NCBI GenBank assembly: GCA_002286855.1
Contig: NRSV01000056.1
Location: 173,555-237,554, forward strand
Source of the DNA: Bipolaris cookei
Taxonomy: Eukaryota; Ascomycota; Dothideomycetes; Pleosporales; Pleosporaceae
Direction: 5' to 3'
DNA length: 64,000 bases
Positions within the stretch are counted from its first letter, which is position 1, and each line of letters opens with the position of its first letter. The notes beneath the pieces were generated by a model that ran no database searches, was not told the origin of the DNA, and saw only the letters and a list, made by a program, of their open reading frames with translations. Positions 10,224 through 19,735 of this stretch are shown piece by piece. The position numbers and the translations under genes were made by a program.

Positions 10224-12137
10224 GCGTGTGTGGATGTTTCGTCCGGGCTAAGATTCAGTGAGCCCTATATGCATAATTTGGAATGGTTTTGATTGGAGCT
10301 TGCCAGTCGTCTTGTACATAGATAACGATAATGGGTATCATGAATTTATCTTGGACTGATCGGTATACGGTCATTAGCAACGAAAATAATACACGGTTGT
10401 TGATGTGCTGATTGGTTTCTACTGAGATGGAAATTCGTAATACGTTCTTTTTTGTGATCTTTCCACAAATATCCTTGGAATAGTTTACTTTAGCCAAAAG
10501 ACTTATTCAACATGTTTGCATCTCTTTTTGCAAAAAAAGAAATTAGGAAAAAAAATTAGATATTTTTACCAGCAGAAATACAAAACAAATATATGACCTT
10601 AAGAAACCCGGATTAGAGCCAGTCTTACATCCGACACAGCCTTGCTCGGACGCATGACGCAATCCAAACAGTACAAGGGTGTATGCGGCGACTAGACTAG
10701 GCTAGACAAGGAAATCAATGTCAGCAAGCTTATGTAGGGTATCTGTACTACCGCAACATCGATATATCGATACATTGTTGCAACCAAGTATTTCGTGTTT
10801 TATATCATTAGTCGTAGTATTTAGCAGGGGGCCCCGCTGTTCAGAGGTAGTAGTAGCTAAGCTATGTAGTTTCTTTACGACCTAACACTTATACAGGTAG
10901 TGGAACTTAACTGTCCGAACCTAAATCAGGCACTGAGGGAGTGATCGCGTGACTCCGGTTCCCCACGGATACCTGTGCACGGACCCAGGAGTACATCAAC
11001 CCTTTTTCCTTTGAACGTAGAACAGAGATAGCAATGAACCATAGTTACTTGCCACCCCATTTACCCGCACGCTGTGTACACCATGCAACTAGCTGTATTG
11101 ACTTAGACATCTTGCTAACACCAAGCGCTGGCTAGCCAATAGAGTCCATTTCAACATTAACTATATATTTCGTCCTTCCAATTAGTTGATTTCTTACAGA
11201 GCTACATGCGTCGATGGTATTTCTGAAGATGTAGGTTTTGGGGTGGGTGATATTGTGAATGTAGCAGATGACTTTGCAGAGTGCTAATGGTCGACTAGTA
11301 AAAGGTAAGACATGAGATTGTATGTACTCTCCAATCTATTGGCTGGTATAGGCGTGGCTTAACGACTCTCTACATTCTTGCATACTTTTTCTGGCGCCAA
11401 GAACCTGTAACTGACAAGTAATCCTTGGCATCGTAACCACTATCTTGTCACCCCTGGTCTCGACCCCATCAGGTGTACAGGCATTGTTCATTGTAACTTC
11501 GTATATAGGGAGCTGTCCATCGCCAAGATCTGATATTTCATGAACAGATTCTCTTCGTATATGGATAGATTCCTTGATCATCTATCGGGCTGCATGAAAA
11601 AAATTTGGTTTGTTTCCATGTCAGCTTACTCGTATCGCCGACAGCAGACGTATGGAAGCCCACATGGAAATGGCAAGTATAGAATGAGTAGTCCAAATTA
11701 AGATAACTCTAGTTTTTCTGGTGGCATCTAGTCGAAATAGGCTATGTAAATCTTGCGGGAGTAGGAGACTAAGTAGAAGTGTATGCATGTATGTGTTGTG
11801 GGGAATGAGGTCATAGATCTACACAAAGTTTTCTGAGCCACTCATGTTGCGTGAGACGAAAGTATCCGTCACTAGAATTAGAAAAAAAGCGGGAGTCTAT
11901 CTCGGTTGGAGGGTATGTAAGCTTCTGCAATTGACGTATGTGAGAAAAGTGGGGTGTAAAGGTGATCTATTAGTTTTGGGCGGCTGACGCCGGCTATATA
12001 CGCACTAGTCCATATTTGGATAGGCAGCCACCATCAGTGACCGACAGTCGTTTCCTCACAACAGTATCTCCATTCACCTTCATCCGCACACACGAGTCAT
12101 TCGTTCACCCTACGTCTATCGCTCAGATACCGAAGCT
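10224..12137. other. AT-rich intergenic region
   Basis: About 1.9 kb with no supported gene. It holds a perfect 14-bp palindrome (atcgatatatcgat, about 10758-10771) and an unrecognised 81-codon minus-strand open frame at 11336-11581. A TATATA box at 11995-12000 precedes the broken peptide gene that follows. Confidence 0.45.
11995..12000 (+). promoter_or_regulatory. TATA-like element upstream of the broken peptide gene
   Basis: TATATA, about 140 bp before the GTG that stands where the start codon should be (12138). It suggests the promoter of the damaged copy may still be present. Confidence 0.35.
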
Positions 12138-12362
12138 GTGAAGCTTACTACCACCCTCTCGATCATTGTCATAGTCACTGCTACCTTTGCGCTTGCTGTT
12201 CCAGTACCAACACCTCAATCTAGCTGTGTAAACGGTAGCTTATGCGGGATAGGAGGTTAGTCTAATCGATGTAAAGAAGTCCAGTAATATATTCGATCCA
12301 ATGATAACTTCTCTGTTTACTAATCTTGCAAGAAAGGTTGTAAAAACGAAGAGTATTCTTAA
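12138..12362 (+). pseudogene. Secreted cysteine-containing peptide gene with lost start codon
   Basis: A near-copy of the gene at 12660. Exon 1 (12138-12255) encodes a signal-peptide-like stretch (VKLTTTLSIIVIVTATFALAVPVP) and then CVNGSLCGIGG. The intron 12256-12336 has a GTTAGT donor, a TACTAAT branch site and an AG acceptor. Exon 2 encodes GCKNEEYS and a TAA at 12360-12362. The codon aligned with the ATG of the second copy is GTG, and no in-frame ATG lies just upstream, so the copy looks inactivated by one substitution while reading frame, splice sites and cysteines remain. Translation from GTG or from an unseen upstream exon cannot be excluded. The paralogy is visible in both exons and in the 3' flank (aaatcg-tttcctc-atag). 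Confidence 0.6.
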
Positions 12363-12659
12363 ATCGCTTCCTCTATACCTATGTACAACACATGTAGAAA
12401 GAAAAACACTCTGGGTGCAACTGACGAAGGACAAGGAACAGTCTTAGTGCTGACACTGACACTTTCTTGGCTGAAGATGTACTACACGGGTGAGATGTAG
12501 TGAACGCGTTAGTGTCTCCTCTTAGCCCAAAAAAGATAACCTAAGAAAACTTTGTATTGTTCAAGAGATAAAAGGCTCCATCCAGTCATTACTTCTTCTC
12601 CATGTACTGCTATCTAAACCAAAATCTATCTTACTTATTCCTGCGTTGAATCAGAAGCC

Positions 12660-12884
12660 ATGAAGGTGATTGCCACAAACGCACTTCTCATCACAGCTAT
12701 GGCCTCGTTTGCACTCGCTGTTCCGGTCCCACAATCTTATCCTCACAGTCTGAACAACTGGACATGCGGTTCTGATCATCCAACGGGCAACACTAAGGTT
12801 ACAAGGTATTGGGCTACATCCTTTATCACAGGCCCTACAATGAAGCTTTGAAAAACTAGTTGCAAAGACGGAGTATGTTACTAA
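12660..12884 (+). CDS. Tiny secreted cysteine-containing peptide
   Basis: Two exons, 12660-12805 and 12860-12884, predict 56 residues. A signal peptide (MKVIATNALLITAMASFALAVPVP) is followed by a mature peptide of about 30 residues with three cysteines, ending SCKDGVCY. The 54-bp intron (donor GTATTG, acceptor CTAG) is supported because the exon 2 segment aligns with the homologous exon 2 of the damaged copy at 12337-12362. Without splicing the frame would give a 63-residue product ending TGPTMKL. Small, secreted and cysteine-containing, beside a transposon: an effector-like profile, but the function is unknown. The donor is not consensus, so the splice model is moderate. Confidence 0.6.
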
Positions 12885-12943
12885 ATCGTTTCCTCCATAG
12901 CACCTGTAAGTCACGAGAAGCGGGGAATTAGTTGTAACATGGC

Positions 12944-13062
12944 CGACGACGACGAAGAAGAAGAAGAAGAAGAAAAAGAAGAAGAAGAAGAAGAAGAAGA
13001 AGAAGAAAAAGAAGAAGAAGAAGAAGAAGAAGAAGAAGAAGGAGAAGAAGAAGAAGAAGAAG
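12944..13062. repeat. GAC/GAA trinucleotide tract
   Basis: About 119 bp of (GAC)n then (GAA)n with a few GAAAAAGAA and GGA interruptions. It is purine-only on the plus strand after the first units and lies between the peptide gene and the transposon. Confidence 0.95.
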
Positions 13063-13142
13063 GGAGAATCCCCGTGCTGAATCTACTATTTCTGATGGAG
13101 CACTAACACATTATAGGTCTTTTAGTTTCAAGAAAACTACTA

Positions 13143-13158
13143 ACGTGGTTCACAAGCG
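13143..13158. repeat. Left terminal inverted repeat of the 13.1-kb element
   Basis: ACGTGGTTCACAAGCG, the exact reverse complement of 14939-14954, preceded by a TA duplication. Confidence 0.95.
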
Positions 13159-13267
13159 CGTCGCTCACGCCCCACCAGAGCGTCAACGTCGACACTACAA
13201 CGCGTAATGGCCCAACAACGCACTAATCAAACTTCGTGTAGTGAAGCAGATCTTTAACTTGCTCTTT

Positions 13268-14852
13268 TGATATTCAATCGCAACGTGTTCAAAGTCAAAG
13301 ACGTACTGCCTCTATCTATAACGTGCCTTAACGAACTTCATCTGATCGACGCGCTGGAAAGTGCCCCAGACGCGACTGCGAAGCGAACTCAAAGCGCTTG
13401 AATAAGCTAGAAGAGGAGGCTGTAGTTGAGCGTATTTTTGAAAAGTCTGCGCGAGGATTTGCGTCTACGAAGACTGAAGTTCGAGCAATGGCTAATAAAC
13501 TATTGCATGAGCGCGCTAGTAACCCTGTTGGCAAGAACTGGGTTGACAACTTTGTTAAGCAAACTCCTGAGCTCCATACGCGCTGGAGCCGTCCTTATGA
13601 TCACTATCGAGTTGCCTGCGAGGACCCAGTGGCTATCCAGCGCTAGTTTGATCTAGTCAAGGCGACAAAGCAGAAGTGGGGTATTGTGGACGACGATATC
13701 TACAACTTTGATGAAACTGGCTTTACAATGGGCAAGATTTTATCGCGGTTAGTTATCACAGGCTCTAAAGGATATGGCAAAAAGAAGTGGATACAGCCAG
13801 GCAACTATGAGTGGGTTACTATGATCCAAAGCGTAGGCGCGTTAGGTCGCCAGCTACCACCCTTCGTTATCTTTGCGGGCAAGGTGCTTATCTATGTCTG
13901 GTTTGAGAACCTTCCTACCGACTGGATGCTTGAATTCATTCCTAATGGCTGGACGAACAACCAGCTTGCTCGTGCGTGGCTAGATCACTTTGATACCCAT
14001 ACAAAGAGGCAGACTGTTGGTGGGTATCGACTGCTTATTATCGACGGCTATGAGAGCCACTGCTCGGTCGATTTTCAAGATCTTTGTAAAAAGAAGAACA
14101 TTGTTCTTCTCTGCATGCCTGCATACTCATCTCACCTATTGCAGCCCCTTGATATCGCCTGCTTTGCGCAACTGAAGCGCAAGTATAGCGACACCGTTTC
14201 AAACTTGGCGCGCAACCGCACCTACTACATTAGTAAGGAGACCTTCCTACTAGCTTTTAAGACTGCTTTTGAGCAGTCCTTTACGAAGGACAATATCTAA
14301 GCTGGCTTTAGAGGCGCTGGTGTAGTCCCACATGACCCACAGGCTATGCTATTAAAGCTTGATGTGGTGGTGCAGACGCCAACACAATCACCGCGACGGG
14401 TAGATACTTGGGAGGCGCAGACACCATGCAACCCGCGCGAAGTCGAGGCTCAAAGTACTCTCATTCGATAAAGAGTAAGAAATCGGCGTGGGTCTTCTGG
14501 AAATTCACTCGACAAGCAGGTTGCGCAGTTGAGTAAGGGAGCTCAGCAAATGGCACATAAAATGACGCTAATGATGGAGAAAATGGCTACTATTCAAGAG
14601 ACTCTAGACGAATCAAACAAGCGTAAGAGCCGCAAGCGGCGATACTTACGGACAGAAGAGACTCTTAATGTAGGCGAGGTACAAGAAATATTAGCTGAAT
14701 AAGCTGGTAGCAGTCGTGGTGATGGTGAGAGTGCGTCGAAGAGGGTGCAAGGAGAGAGGCGGTGCGGGCGTTACAAACAGACTGGATACAACGTTCGTAC
14801 CTGTACAGTTGAGATAAATAGCGCAAGTGATAGCGGCGATTCTGATAATTAA
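13268..14852 (+). pseudogene. Transposase pseudogene of the Fot1/pogo element
   Basis: One frame runs through the element without any indel but with in-frame stops at 13329 (TAA), 13644 (TAG), 14298 (TAA), 14469 (TAA) and 14700 (TAA); the normal end is the TAA at 14850. Regions in order: helix-turn-helix (SIYNVP...RRAGK), CENP-B-like domain (about 13398-13640), and the DDE core with the acidic positions in YNFDETGF, LLIIDGYESH and LLQPLDIACF. The end is a zinc knuckle (CGRYKQTGYNVRTC). The catalytic motifs survive. Every stop can be explained by one C-to-T or G-to-A change from a glutamine or tryptophan codon, the pattern left by repeat-induced point mutation. Confidence 0.88.
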
Positions 14853-14938
14853 TTTAGTGTATAGTAATAGTTTGTTGACTGTGATAAAAGTGCGTGATGA
14901 CATGTTGACGTCGACGCGCTGATGGGGAGGTGCTCGCT

Positions 14939-14954
14939 CGCTTGTGAACCACGT
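14939..14954. repeat. Right terminal inverted repeat of the 13.1-kb element
   Basis: Reverse complement of 13143-13158, followed by the TA duplication at 14955-14956. Confidence 0.95.
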
Positions 14955-14956
14955 TA

Positions 14957-15515
14957 GTAAGCGACGTCATTGCTTACGACAGAATGATAGCATAGTAAGT
15001 AGTTAGCGAAGCAGCGCCTGTTACAAAGTTCCCCAGATAATTCCCAGTCGACCAGCATATCCCTTGTATTGATAAAGCAACAAGTCAAGCCCTTTAATCT
15101 TCAATAAATTCAATCGCACTTAAAAGCCATATTTGCTTTACCTCTGCAGACGTCACGCACCAATCTACACCAACCAAGCACAGTCACAAGTACTCGCTCC
15201 GCGGTGCCTAGTTCTTCCGAACTAGGCACCGCGGGGCGAGTAGAGTAGAAAACGACATGTTGTATAAAAACCAAAACAATCGTCACATTCATAATCGTAT
15301 CTATGTGCACCTGTCCAAGCAGGTCGGCACTCGGTTAAACAATACAAATCAAGGTGGGGGAATATATGCTAGCCTTTACTCTGCGACCCAAAAATAAAAC
15401 AAATGCAGTAGCGCCTTTTTCCATCTACAATAACGCGTTTAATGCATATGCAACGAATGACCTTGTTATGCAATCAAAAAGATATCAAAGAAAAAATATG
15501 TGGGGACAAGCAGCT
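14957..15515. other. Intergenic region with a long hairpin
   Basis: 3' flank of the protease gene on one side and transposon border on the other. It contains the 52-bp inverted repeat at 15191-15242; no gene was seen. Confidence 0.5.
15191..15242. repeat. Near-perfect hairpin, 24-bp arms and 4-nt loop
   Basis: Arms 15191-15214 and 15219-15242 are complementary except for one T opposite G (position 15198), which would still pair as G-U in RNA. The loop is TTCC. The arms are GC-rich around CCGCGGTGCCTAG. It sits 274 bp beyond the stop codon of the minus-strand protease gene and 237 bp from the transposon end. Confidence 0.92.
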
Positions 15516-17033
15516 TTAGAAGCCATTGAAGCCCATCATGATACCAGCACCGGCAATCGCAGCGCCACTGATCCATGGGTTTGCAGTTACGGCTGGTGGG
15601 GCGGCACCATTAGGAGACTGGAAAACTGCACTGGTGATGCTGGGGCTGTTGACCCTAGGTCCACCGGTGCCTATTGCAGCCGTGGACACCGCGTTGGGAA
15701 CATCCTTGGCGTTGGGAACGCCACCAGCGCCCTTTTTGATTTCCTGAATGTTTGACGCAGTAGCATTGAAGTTTGTTTGTGCGAGGGAGATTTCGTTGTT
15801 CTCGAGATCGTAGACGACGTATGCGGACCGTAGGAAGGTGTCTCCGAGGACGGCTAGAGAATCGCCAGCTGGGCCAACTCCGAAAATGCAGATGGACCTT
15901 CCGCGGCTGACGGCGGCAAGGACAACGAGTTCGTTGAGCGGAACAGAGATCTTGACGCCGGAGAAATTAAAATCAACCGAGCCTTGCTTATTTGCCAGAT
16001 TGCAGTCGACAAAGGCAGCACCCTGCGAGGAATCGTACTGGGCGTCGTAGGTTTGGTACAGTGCATTGGCAACCTGATTAGGTAGGTACATCAAGGACGA
16101 ACCAGAGTCGAGAAGGACAGGCACGTTTTCGTTCTTGAAAAGAGAGCCATCGTTACCATTCTCCCCCATTCCGGTCAAAGCAATGATAAACTCGGCAAAC
16201 TGGCCCTGTTCGGGAATGATGGGAAGCGTCTGCAGTTGGCCGTTGAATTTTTCGGTATCCACGCCACCAAATAGAATGCTTCCAGTCGAGGCGTCCAAGT
16301 CGTTCAGCCACAGCGAATAAGCCATGGAATTGATGGCACCGTCATCTGCGAGCTTTGCAGGCAAGTTGGGGTAAGATTTCAGGCCAGCGCGGCCCACGGC
16401 GACCTCGTTGATGGGATATCCGATACCGAGAATGCCTTCTGTCGAGCTCGATACGTAGCCAATACCAAATTGCAAGTCCTTCAATGTCTTGCCTCCGAAA
16501 CGAAACGTGTCTGTGGCATAATCTCCCGATGCGCCTGATCCGTCTACATAGGAAATATTGAAGACGCCATTGACATATTTGTATGTAGACGATTCGTTCG
16601 CGTTGTACGTGCCCGAATCTCCGCACTGGTTGCCGCCTTGCATACAGAGATTTGAGTTGACCGAGTTGACCCAAAGATCGCTGCTACCGGTATCGATGTG
16701 TAGTCGGAAGTTCTGCGGTGGGGTGCCCAAACTTGCGTTTGCGAAGTAGAGCGTTTCGAGGTTGTCCAGCGTCTCTTGGACGGTTTTTTGCCGTCTTCGT
16801 AACTGGTCGTGGGCGGCTGGATTAACGACATGGCGGCGCTGGGTATCGAGTAGGACTACTTTGGGATTCTGTCATGGGCGTGTGAGCGAACATGTTTGCG
16901 TCGGTGCGGGAGGATTCGCTTCGCAAGGCTGAAAGCTGGGGTAGATAAGAGTGGCACCTACCTCTCGCGGGACAAACTCTAATGCCGCCGCAGCTGACGC
17001 TAAAGTTACCCAGAGCAGCGACGACGACTTCAT
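15516..17033 (-). CDS. Secreted pepsin-like aspartic protease (A1 family), possibly GPI-anchored
   Basis: Two exons, 17033-16962 and 16868-15516 (474 residues). Exon 1 encodes only the signal peptide and a few residues (MKSSSLLWVTLASAAAALEFVPRE). Exon 2 continues with a propeptide (NPKVVLLDTQRRHVVNP) and the catalytic domain (LGTPPQNFRLHIDTGSSDLWV). Both active-site aspartates are present: DTGSS near residue 85 and VLLDSGSSLMYLP in the C-terminal lobe. A Ser/Ala/Pro-rich stretch after the catalytic domain and a weakly hydrophobic end (ISGAAIAGAGIMMGF) resemble yapsin-type GPI-anchored proteases (inference). The junction is supported by frame closure on both sides of a 93-bp GTAGGT...CAG intron. 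Such enzymes act in the secretory pathway, the cell wall or the medium. Confidence 0.92.
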
Positions 17034-18272
17034 GATGATGTTCTCTGGAAGCTTAATGCCCGAGGACTCTGCCAATGTATACCACGGGAGGGGAGCACCC
17101 CTGGTGTGGCTGAGTGAGATTTGATGCGCAAAGAGTGGGCGGCGGCTGTCGAGGGCGTTTCGGGCTGCTGAGGCACAGAATGCAATTCAAAGGCAGTGGC
17201 AGGATTGAGCCGGGGGAAACAGGGGGTGGCCGGGCAGTTAACAAGTGAATAGCAAGCAGAAACACAGGCAAGGTGAAGCAGAAGCGCGCGGGCTGTCGAG
17301 GTTTTGACACCGCAGGGGGGCGTTAGAGCCCGGGTGATGACGACGCTTGTATGATGAGGTCAAGCCTAGATGTGTTACGGATTCAGCAGCCTTGCGTAGT
17401 CCTGCTGCCCACGTAACCGCCGAGCGGCCAGACCTTTTCTAGATACGAGCAGCCGACGGATGAACTGTTCTTAGAGAAGCGTGGTGTGGCGGTGCCTTGG
17501 CAACACAACCATCACCCTCAGTCATCAGCCATGGTTGTGCCAGTCAATCAGTGGCGATCCATCGAGAGCCACCTCGCAACCCTGTGCCTGCACGCTGCTG
17601 ACGGGAATAAGGTAGCAGCCGAACGGGGGATGATGGCGCACAAAAGTTTGAGGCATTCGGGCTGGGATACAGTGCTCACTACATGGCAGTGGTGTGGTGT
17701 GTGGGTGTGCCACCTCCACAAGCCTTGTACGTCAGCAGGTGTGCATTTGGCGCCGTCCCTGAACCATCCGAAGCCTACCGAATGCGCAGCTGCCTTATCC
17801 CCGGTCTTCCAAAATGCGCCCGGAATCAGGTACATCCGCACCCGTCTGCTCACATTCACGTTGCCTAAACATAGTAAATCCCGCACCGTCGTTCCCAAGA
17901 CGTTTGAGCTTGAAACAACATCCACGCGCAAATCCATTCACCGGTATGCGTGGGCGGCAACGATGGGGGTGGCGCTGAAGCGCCACAGATGGGACATGAA
18001 AACCCGTCCTTTTGTCCACATGACTGCGCGTTGTTCTTTACCGTGGCTGAGCGATTAATAACTGACGACGACGACGACGACGACTATTCCAGCTTTACCG
18101 TATTGAAGCATCCGGCGTCTGCCGCGAGATCGAACGAGGTGTAGATCGAGATGCGTTTCGGGACAGCCATTCACGTGACGACTAGTCTCAAAATGGTAGA
18201 CCCGTGAAAGCGCGTCTGCAGACTGTCGCGTCTCCCGCGTCACCCCTCCACGCCCGACATCCACGTCCCAAA
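17034..18272. other. Divergent promoter region
   Basis: 1.24 kb between the protease (-) and the RFC subunit (+). A 190-codon open frame at 17486-18058 has no protein-like motifs and is taken as chance. A short (GAC)n run lies at 18063-18081. Confidence 0.5.
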
Positions 18273-19445
18273 ATGTCCAAAGCCGAGTCGTCAAAGGCCG
18301 CTGCTAGCAACACTGTCAAGCCCAATCCCAATGCCGCTGGGGGCGCAAACTACGAGCTGCCATGGTAATTAACCATCCCAATTGCTTGTCCTGGCCATAC
18401 ACACTGACGCTTGTTCAGGGTAGAAAAGTACCGTCCCGTCTACCTCGACGATGTCGTCGGCAACACCGAGACCATTGAGCGCCTCAAGATCATTGCCAAA
18501 GATGGCAACATGCCACATATGATCATATCCGGCATGCCAGGTATCGGAAAAACAACGTCCATCCTCTGCCTCGCCCGCCAACTCCTCGGTGATGCCTACA
18601 AGGAAGCCGTCCTCGAGCTCAATGCCTCAGACGAGCGTGGCATCGACGTAGTCCGCAACCGTATCAAGGGCTTCGCCCAAAAAAAAGTTACACTCCCCCC
18701 CGGCAGACAAAAGCTCGTTATCCTCGATGAGGCAGACAGCATGACAAGCGGCGCACAACAGGCACTCCGACGAACCATGGAAATCTACAGCTCCACCACC
18801 CGCTTCGCCTTCGCCTGCAACCAGTCTAACAAGATCATTGAGCCCCTCCAATCCCGCTGCGCCATCCTCCGCTACGCCCGCCTAACCGACGCCCAAGTCG
18901 TCCGCCGCATCATGCAAATCTGCGAAGCAGAAGACGTCAAATACTCGGACGACGGCATCGCTGCGCTCGTATTTTCCGCAGAGGGAGACATGCGTCAAGC
19001 AATCAACAATTTGCAATCAACCTTTGCGGGCTTTGGCTTCGTCAACGGCGACAACGTCTTCAAGGTCGTGGATAGCCCCCATCCCATCAAGGTGCAATCG
19101 ATGATTAAAGCATGCCATGAGCAGCGTATTGATGATGCTTTGGCGGCGCTGAAGGAGCTTTGGGATCTGGGGTATTCGTGCCATGATATCATTAGTACCA
19201 TGTTCAAGGTTACGAAGACGATTGATACGTTGAGTGAGCATGCGAAGCTTGAGTTTATCAAGGTGCGTAATTTTCGACTGTGAGTCGTGTTTGGAGGAGG
19301 AAATGCTAATAGTGAATAGGAAATCGGCTTCACACATATGCGTATCCTCGAGGGTGTACAGACGCTCTTGCAACTTTCTGGCTGCGTTGCCCGTTTGTGC
19401 AAGATTAATATGCAGCCTCAATTATTTGCCTTGCCTACAAAATGA
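18273..19445 (+). CDS. RFC4: Replication factor C small subunit (yeast Rfc4 / human RFC2 type)
   Basis: Three exons, 18273-18364, 18419-19262 and 19320-19445 (353 residues). This AAA+ clamp-loader subunit helps load PCNA at primer-template junctions in the nucleus. Visible boxes are the RFC start motif LPWVEKYRP (rebuilt across intron 1), Walker A GMPGIGKTTS, Walker B LVILDEADSMT, sensor 1 FACNQSNKIIEPLQSRC containing the arginine-finger SRC motif, and sensor 2 EGDMRQAINNLQ. The combination NMPHMIISGMPGIGKTTS and the tail IGFTHMRILEGVQTLLQLSG match the yeast Rfc4 orthologue group rather than Rfc2, Rfc3 or Rfc5. An N-terminal extension of about 30 residues (MSKAESSKAAASN) is longer than in yeast. 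Symbols differ between yeast (RFC4) and human (RFC2). Confidence 0.96.
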
Positions 19446-19735
19446 AAATGAAATGAAAAAAAGTTTGTGGCAATGTTTGTTCGGCATTTAGCATGGCGTT
19501 TGGCGTGGACATGACGAGCCATATGGTAGGGTAGCTCCCAACGGAATATTAACAGTCTATGATCTTCATATGATGCCTTCAAGCGCGAGTATCACATCCA
19601 ACAAAGCCAACGAATTCACAGTAACATTGCATTTTCATTTCACATTACTATCATTAAATGTGTTTCCTCAAAAAAAACGCTTCTCATCCCTCTAGCCTTT
19701 GTCCAACTACACAGAAGTGTGTGTTGGCCACTCAA

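Larger units (their letters stand above)
13143..14954 (+). mobile_element. Decayed Fot1/pogo-type (Tc1/mariner superfamily) DNA transposon
   Basis: A 1812-bp element bounded by terminal inverted repeats that begin ACGTGGTTCACAAGCG (16 bp perfect at 13143-13158 and 14939-14954, then imperfect to about 50 bp). It is flanked by TA on both sides (13141-13142 and 14955-14956), the target duplication expected for this superfamily. The interior encodes a transposase with CENP-B-like DNA-binding, DDE and zinc-knuckle regions, all in one frame but broken by five stops. The ends are intact, so it could in principle still be moved by a related transposase; this is inference. Confidence 0.93.

Noticed and set aside
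10758..10771. Perfect palindrome atcgatatatcgat
   Set aside because: Short and AT-rich; expected by chance at this scale.
11336..11581. 81-codon minus-strand frame (MIKESIHIRRES)
   Set aside because: Isolated, no domain recognised, AT-rich surroundings.
17486..18058. 190-codon open frame between protease and RFC subunit
   Set aside because: Composition is not protein-like, overlapping frames are also open, and it occupies a divergent promoter.
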